Source of the DNA: Paludibacter sp.
GTDB lineage: Bacteria > Bacteroidota > Bacteroidia > Bacteroidales > Paludibacteraceae
Length of the DNA stretch: 64,000 bases
NCBI GenBank assembly: GCA_024710005.1
Contig: JANJVQ010000028.1
Span: 1 to 64,000, forward strand
Direction of reading: 5' to 3'
Shown here one piece after another: positions 58,290-64,000 of this stretch. The notes beneath the pieces are model-generated. The model saw only the letters and a list, made by a program, of their open reading frames with translations, was not told the origin of the DNA and did not search any database. A program made the position numbers and the translations under genes. The first letter of the stretch is position 1. Each line of letters begins with the position of its first letter.

Positions 58290-61134
58290 GTGGTCCGCCT
58301 TCACTCCTGCGGTATTCACCTCCACCTGCCGGACGCACGCCAGGCCCCCCTTCTGGTCGCATACCTGGACCGAATTGGCTATCTCTCATTCTGGAGTCGA
58401 ATTCAGTTGAGCGACCACCAAACTGCCTGATGCGATAACTGAAACTTACAATAAAGTAGGAAGTAAGCGTATTGTACCTGGCAAATGTAACAGAGTTATC
58501 ACCTACTGTTTGCCTGATATTCAGCTGTTGATGTAAAATATCAAACCATTTTACAGAAAGTACCCCTTTATTTTTAAACAATGACTTATCAATTGATGCA
58601 TTCCACAATAACTCCGACTGATCGAAATTTGAATATCCCAACCTGTTTGAATAGTTGATGTCACTGTTTAATGTTACATCATAGGGTAATCGAAGCACAA
58701 TATTACCACGTAAGGTCCAGTTGTATGTCTCAGTCAGTTTGTTACTCAGGTTGTTTAATGAATTTGAATAACGAAAAACACCACGACCTCCCAGTTCAAT
58801 CACATCATGAGTAAAAGTCAGAGACAACTGTTCCTGAGCACTGTAGCGGCGGGTATAACTCAAATCACCCAATGTCAGGTTATCCACATCAATGGTACCC
58901 ACATCAAGACCTTTAGATGTATAACCATAATCCGTATTGTAACCGATATTTGTGCTGGTGTTAAAATGAAGTCTTTTTTGAATAATGGGCGTATTAAACA
59001 TGATATTACCATTTAACGCAACAGGTTTTTCCCCTGAATTTACTGTTTGCGTGTATTGCTTTCCTGATTTATCATAAATACGGTTTGTAACCAATTCGTC
59101 TTTCACAAAATCTCCTGACAACCAGGTACTGAACGATGAGAATGTCTGATCGTTAAATGTACTGTACATCAACCTGAGATAATTGGAAAAAGATGGATTT
59201 AAGGCCGGATTTCCTACTGTTTCCCGCATCAGGTCCTCGTTGTTTTTTACCGGTTGCATTTGGTTGATGGAGGGTTGACGGGTGTATCCGCGATAATCGA
59301 CACGTATAAACTCTTTTTTTCTGAAGTTATACTGAAATCTACCATTCGGGGCAAAATTAATGACATTATTCTCCACATCCCTGACATTGCCATTCTTGTA
59401 ATAAGTCTGACTCAATGTTTGCGATGGTTCGGCCTTCATTCCAAGCGTTAGGTTATAATCTTTTTCAGTAAAGCGGTAATTCAACTCCAGCGTTTCCTGC
59501 AGAAAACGGTTTCTAAAAGTATTACTGTATTCATCCACATAAATCGTGTAATCTTCCGGATTTTTATTGTAAAACGCAAGGTTGTCAAGAGAAGCATATT
59601 GATCCTTAATACTGTTTTGTGTCGTTGAACTAAATGCCAACACGGCTTCAAGCATATTCTTATTATTCCACAATGGCTCCACAAATGACACACGGGCATC
59701 CACACTAAACCTGTCCGATGTATTATGGGTGAATTGATTAATTACGGTAGTTGTATCCGACATCTTATTAGAGAAATTATAACGCATGTTTTCGCTTTGC
59801 GAGAATCCCGAACGGACATTGGCTGTGAGGGTACGACCTGGTTTTGAAGGGAATTTTCGACTAACAATCAACCGTAGTCCGGCAGACAACGAATTATTTT
59901 GTCCGGAATTTCTCGCGTTTCCATAACTGGTTGTATCTGCATCCTGCAAATATATATAATCACGGTAGCTTCCCGATGTTTCATAATTGTAGTTGATATT
60001 TGGCTGAACAATAATGGTCGTTAGGCTATCTGGCTTCCATTCAGCTTCGAGTCTCAAATTCGCCTCGTAACTGTCATTAACAGAAGTATTGTAAGTAGAA
60101 TCATTAAAAACCGATTCCCTCAGATAACTTTCTTTCGTGCTATTGGTTTCGCTGAAGTTATTTGAATGATTAAAGGAACCATCACCACCAATTTTAAACC
60201 TGTCATTTACAATGGTATTATTATTTGCACCCAGGTTTTGAGTCTCTGTTATTCCATTATTAGCGCCCCAACTACCTCTTCCCCTGCGACTACGGGCCGT
60301 GTTTACATTATTCGCTCCGGCAACCAATGATGTTTGAGATTCACCATCCATAAAATTAATATTCGCATTACCATCATAACGGATGTCGTTTTCGGTATCT
60401 AATCCGACACCTCCGACTATATTTCCAAAAACCCCTTTTCGTCTATTCGACTTTGTCGTTAAATTGATAATACGTTCTGTCTCTTCGTCCTCAAAACCTG
60501 TCAACTGCGCCATCTCCGATTTTTGCTCCAACACCTGAATTTTATCGATCATTTCTGCCGGAAGATTCTTAGTCGCCATTTCAATATCGCCATCGAAAAA
60601 CTTCTTCCCGTCTACCCTGATTTTTTTAATTTCCTGTCCGTTAACAGTAATTTTACCATCTGTAGTGATTTCCAACCCGGGCATTTTCTTCAACAACTCT
60701 TCCACCACGGCGTTTTCCTGCACTTTAAAAGCGGTAGCATTATATTCAAGTGTATCTCCCTTTACAACTAACTGAGCAGCCGTACCTTTTACCTCCAATT
60801 CCTTCAGCGCCTGCACATTTTCTTTCAACTGAATATTTTTCAGGATGATATCTTTACGCTCTATCGTGATATTTTCACGGTAGTCATTGTACCCAATTGA
60901 ACTCACGATTAACACATATTTTCCCGGGTTAACCCTTTGCAGACTAAACCAACCGTTGCTATTCGTCTGAGCCCCCTGAACTAAGGTTGAATCGGCAGCT
61001 TTCAACAGACGTACGGTAACCATCTCAAGCGGCATCCCGTTATTGGCGTCAAATACAGTGGATTGAATGGTGCGTTGGGCAAAAGCAGCAAGACTTAAAA
61101 GGAGCAGAAGTAGCGCAAAGGAATATCTTTTCAT
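58282..61134 (-). CDS. Outer membrane beta-barrel/TonB-dependent receptor-like protein with N-terminal carboxypeptidase-regulatory-like domain
   Basis: TIQSTVFDANNGMPLEMVTVRLLKAADSTLVQGAQTNSNGWFSL; VVEELLKKMPGLEITTDGKITVNGQEIKKIRVDGKKFFDGD. Confidence 0.88.
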   Translation of the reverse strand: MKRYSFALLLLLLSLAAFAQRTIQSTVFDANNGMPLEMVTVRLLKAADSTLVQGAQTNSNGWFSLQRVNPGKYVLIVSSIGYNDYRENITIERKDIILKNIQLKENVQALKELEVKGTAAQLVVKGDTLEYNATAFKVQENAVVEELLKKMPGLEITTDGKITVNGQEIKKIRVDGKKFFDGDIEMATKNLPAEMIDKIQVLEQKSEMAQLTGFEDEETERIINLTTKSNRRKGVFGNIVGGVGLDTENDIRYDGNANINFMDGESQTSLVAGANNVNTARSRRGRGSWGANNGITETQNLGANNNTIVNDRFKIGGDGSFNHSNNFSETNSTKESYLRESVFNDSTYNTSVNDSYEANLRLEAEWKPDSLTTIIVQPNINYNYETSGSYRDYIYLQDADTTSYGNARNSGQNNSLSAGLRLIVSRKFPSKPGRTLTANVRSGFSQSENMRYNFSNKMSDTTTVINQFTHNTSDRFSVDARVSFVEPLWNNKNMLEAVLAFSSTTQNSIKDQYASLDNLAFYNKNPEDYTIYVDEYSNTFRNRFLQETLELNYRFTEKDYNLTLGMKAEPSQTLSQTYYKNGNVRDVENNVINFAPNGRFQYNFRKKEFIRVDYRGYTRQPSINQMQPVKNNEDLMRETVGNPALNPSFSNYLRLMYSTFNDQTFSSFSTWLSGDFVKDELVTNRIYDKSGKQYTQTVNSGEKPVALNGNIMFNTPIIQKRLHFNTSTNIGYNTDYGYTSKGLDVGTIDVDNLTLGDLSYTRRYSAQEQLSLTFTHDVIELGGRGVFRYSNSLNNLSNKLTETYNWTLRGNIVLRLPYDVTLNSDINYSNRLGYSNFDQSELLWNASIDKSLFKNKGVLSVKWFDILHQQLNIRQTVGDNSVTFARYNTLTSYFIVSFSYRIRQFGGRSTEFDSRMRDSQFGPGMRPEGGPGVRPAGGGEYRRSEGGPPH

Positions 61135-61176
61135 TCTATATTAATTATTTTTTTCGATGTAGAAACTTATCTACAC

Positions 61177-61208
61177 AGACCTGTCAGGTTTATAAACCTG
61201 ACAGGTCT
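61177..61208. repeat. 32-bp perfect palindrome agacctgtcaggttta|taaacctgacaggtct
   Basis: Direct reading; 16-bp arms. Confidence 0.92.
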
Positions 61209-61326
61209 TAATGGTAGAACAACGTCATAAAGACTGCAAAATTACTGAATGGTTTAATGAAATAATAAATTTATCTCCGTTTTTTTTATTTACTTTGCGC
61301 TTTGTTCATTCATAAACCCGCATCGC

Positions 61327-62559
61327 ATGATTCTTAATTACATCTGGATTGGCTTTCTTTTGATTGCCTTTGTCGTAGCCTGCATTCAGGCGCTGTTTTA
61401 CGGCAACACCCAGATTTTCTCCGACATCATCAATTCCACCTTCGATTCGGCCAAAACAGGTTTTGAAATTTCTTTAGGATTAACCGGTGTACTTTCGTTG
61501 TGGTTGGGTATCATGAAAATCGGGGAAAACGGGGGAGTAATCAAGGCTTTTTCTAAGTTAGTTGCGCCTTTTTTCACCAAAATATTTCCGGAGATACCCA
61601 AAGACCATCCCGCTATGGGAAGTATCTTCATGAATATCTCCGCTAACATGCTTGGATTGGATAATGCTGCCACACCCATGGGATTAAAAGCCATGAATGA
61701 ATTGCAGGAAATTAACCCCAACAAAGAGAAAGCTTCCAATCCAATGATTATGTTTCTGGTGCTTAACACATCCGGTCTGACTATTCTACCTATCAGCATC
61801 ATGGTTTACCGGGCGCAATTAGGAGCGCTTAATCCCGCCGATGTATTTTTACCAATTTTGCTGGCGACATTTTTCTCAACGTTGGTTGGCTTTATCAGTG
61901 TTGCCATCATGCAAAAGATAAATTTATTCAATAAAACCATTTTACTGACTTTGCTTGGACTAATCGTTTTCATTGGAAGTTTGATTTTTTTAATCGGTCA
62001 GTTAAGCAGAGAGCAATTGTCTGTATACTCTAATTTTGCCGCAGCTTTTATCCTGTTTTCGGTTATTATTTCATTCGTACTGATGGCGGCCATACGAAAA
62101 GTCAATGTGTACGAATCGTTCATCGAAGGTGCAAAAGACGGATTCAAAGTTGCCGTTGGCATTATCCCTTATCTGATAGCCATTTTGGTAGCTATCGGCG
62201 TGTTCAGGGCTTCCGGCGCTATGGAATTTATTATTGACGGGATTGGTCGGTTTGTTGCGCTATTGGGTATCAACACCGAGTTTGTAGAAGCCCTGCCTAC
62301 GGCGCTTATGAAACCCCTGAGCGGTAGTGGCGCCCGGGGCATGATGATTGATGCCATGAACACTTATGGTGCTGATTCATTTGTGGGGCGACTGGCATGC
62401 ATCGTTCAGGGCTCTACAGAAACTACATTTTATGTACTGGCCGTGTATTTTGGTTCAGTGGGCATCAAAAACACGCGATATGCATTAGGCTGTGGATTAT
62501 TAGCTGATCTGGCAGGAATAATCGCGGCCATACTCATGGGTTATTTGTTCTTTTTCTAA
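61327..62559 (+). CDS. Nucleoside-recognition (Gate) domain protein, fused SpmA/SpmB-like
   Basis: MNISANMLGLDNAATPMGLKAMNELQ and VQGSTETTFYVLAVYFGSVGIKNTRYAL. Confidence 0.88.
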   Translation: MILNYIWIGFLLIAFVVACIQALFYGNTQIFSDIINSTFDSAKTGFEISLGLTGVLSLWLGIMKIGENGGVIKAFSKLVAPFFTKIFPEIPKDHPAMGSIFMNISANMLGLDNAATPMGLKAMNELQEINPNKEKASNPMIMFLVLNTSGLTILPISIMVYRAQLGALNPADVFLPILLATFFSTLVGFISVAIMQKINLFNKTILLTLLGLIVFIGSLIFLIGQLSREQLSVYSNFAAAFILFSVIISFVLMAAIRKVNVYESFIEGAKDGFKVAVGIIPYLIAILVAIGVFRASGAMEFIIDGIGRFVALLGINTEFVEALPTALMKPLSGSGARGMMIDAMNTYGADSFVGRLACIVQGSTETTFYVLAVYFGSVGIKNTRYALGCGLLADLAGIIAAILMGYLFFF

Positions 62560-62572
62560 TGAATAGTTTTTT

Positions 62573-63016
62573 ATGATACAGTTTTTACATGAAAATGTCA
62601 AAGCACCAAACCTGAGGAAACGGGATGTTACTCAATGGATAAAGAAAACGGCAGAGCAGTACGGCAAAAAAACAGGTGAAATTGCCTTTATCTTTTGCAA
62701 TGATGATAAAATACTGGAAATCAACCGGCAGTATTTGCAGCACGATTATTACACCGACATCATCACATTTGATTATTCGCAGCACAATATTATTTCGGGT
62801 GATATATTCATCAGTCTGGACACAGTAAAAACCAATGCTGAAAAATTCGGAGTAGATTTTAACCAGGAACTGCATCGCATTATTATCCATGGCATTCTGC
62901 ATTTATGCGGACAAGATGATAAAACCCCAGAATCCAGAAAAGCTATGACTGCAAAGGAAAACGAAGCATTAAATGATTTAGCGGAAGACGGAAAGCGGAA
63001 AGCGAAGAACGAATAG
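62573..63016 (+). CDS. ybeY: rRNA maturation endoribonuclease YbeY
   Basis: LHRIIIHGILHLCGQDDKTPESRKAM zinc site. Confidence 0.92.
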   Translation: MIQFLHENVKAPNLRKRDVTQWIKKTAEQYGKKTGEIAFIFCNDDKILEINRQYLQHDYYTDIITFDYSQHNIISGDIFISLDTVKTNAEKFGVDFNQELHRIIIHGILHLCGQDDKTPESRKAMTAKENEALNDLAEDGKRKAKNE

Positions 63017-63034
63017 TGATTAGCGATTAGTGGT
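62981..63034. repeat. Heptamer array GRWWARY (plus strand)
   Basis: ggaagac|ggaaagc|ggaaagc|gaagaac|gaatagt|gattagc|gattagt|gg. Confidence 0.88.
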
Positions 63035-63096
63035 TTTGTATTAGCTTTGTTTTTAAAACATATATGCTATATAAGTTTCATGTGAGTCATTTTCCA

Positions 63097-63142
63097 CTCT
63101 CCGCTTTCCGATATTCGCTATTCGCTATTCATTATTCACTAA
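63097..63142. repeat. Heptamer array GRWWARY (minus strand)
   Basis: Minus strand gaataat|gaatagc|gaatagc|gaatatc|ggaaagc|ggagagt|gg. Confidence 0.85.
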
Positions 63143-63319
63143 CATACATTTTATTAATGCAATAAATTGTTAAATAAAACACTTCCTTTACCGGTATTTT
63201 TTTTTCATTAAAAGTAAATCATTACTTTTGTTGCTGCTTTTAAAGCAAAAAAATAATTTATTTAAAATAATACCGTTAAATAGCTGATAACATTCTATTA
63301 TTACTAAGTTATAAGCATA

Positions 63320-63997
63320 ATGTTAAACAAAATCAGAATCTATTTAATAGTGGTATTATTTGTAATTGGCGGCAATTTATTTGCTCAGGAAATTTACACG
63401 ACAGAAATCGGATTCCACGGCGGTGGATCATATTTTCTGGGAGACGTAAAATCGAAATCATTTGATCTTCAGCCTGATTATGGCATTACGTTCAGATATG
63501 TTTTTAACCAGCGTCTGTTTTTACAGGCCGATTACAATCAAACATCAATTTCAGGAAACTATGTGCAACCTGATGAAAACATGTCAAATCCGAATGTAAC
63601 CATTAATCAAAGTCTAAACACGCTGGATTTTACTTTTGCTTTTAATTTTATGGATTACGGACAGTTGGATTATATTTTGAACAGCAGCAATCATTCTGCC
63701 TATTTATTTATGGGCGTGGGACTGATTCACATGCCTGACAACAACATCAACAACCTGAATTTCAGCATTCCGGTTGGTTTTGGGTATAAATTTAAACTGT
63801 CAAACCGCTTACATTTAAACCTGCAATGGACACACAGGCTGATGCTTGCCGACAATATCGAAGGGCATGCGGCTTTGAATAATCCTTTACAGTTAAATGG
63901 TTCGAATATTTTTAATAATGATCACTTAGGCACTGGCACCATAGGTTTGAGCTACGGCTTATTCAGGAGAAAATGCAAATGTCTGAATTATAAGTAA
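63320..63997 (+). CDS. DUF6089/PorT-like outer membrane beta-barrel protein
   Basis: Signal peptide; EIGFHGGGSYFLGDVKSKSFDLQPDYGITFRYVFNQRLFLQADYNQ. Confidence 0.75.
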   Translation: MLNKIRIYLIVVLFVIGGNLFAQEIYTTEIGFHGGGSYFLGDVKSKSFDLQPDYGITFRYVFNQRLFLQADYNQTSISGNYVQPDENMSNPNVTINQSLNTLDFTFAFNFMDYGQLDYILNSSNHSAYLFMGVGLIHMPDNNINNLNFSIPVGFGYKFKLSNRLHLNLQWTHRLMLADNIEGHAALNNPLQLNGSNIFNNDHLGTGTIGLSYGLFRRKCKCLNYK

Positions 63998-64000
63998 CTG

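Overview
64-kb Bacteroidota (Bacteroidales-like) chromosomal window. The backbone holds lipB, mtgA, rluB-like, rarA, a seven-gene PadR/PspC plus ABC-MacAB/TolC efflux operon, plsC-like, EamA, a PfkB kinase, mltG, murB, lptB, a Crp/Fnr regulator, rsgA, a large L-rhamnose catabolic locus (GH78, two-domain aldolase, Zn-dehydrogenase, RhaEW-like fusion, PHP protein, a complete 2-oxoacid dehydrogenase complex, rhaB, AraC, rhaT, rhaA), an Lrp regulator, an outer-membrane beta-barrel/TonB-like protein, an SpmAB-like protein and ybeY. The backbone is interrupted at tRNA-Asn(GTT) by an ~11.5-kb AT-rich integrative element (about 15760-27281). It is bounded by a 21-bp exact duplication of the tRNA 3' end. 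It carries a tyrosine recombinase, a second catalytic-domain-only recombinase, a putative rolling-circle-type Rep protein with a GC-rich noncoding block upstream, a HaeIII-like type II R-M module with a controller gene and candidate C-box, several orphan ORFs, and a tRNA-shaped sequence whose anticodon loop is replaced by a 27-nt perfect palindrome. Outside the island the most unusual signals are: (i) arrays of a degenerate heptanucleotide family (about GRWWARY) at gene 3' ends, several of which supply the stop codons; (ii) three copies of a ~115-bp palindromic element built from CATATAAG words, each between consecutive genes of the rhamnose operon; (iii) three repeats with an exact 32-bp period upstream of a DUF4143-type AAA ATPase that sits inside the rhamnose locus next to IS-end and AraC remnants. 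All product calls are from reading translated ORFs without database searches.
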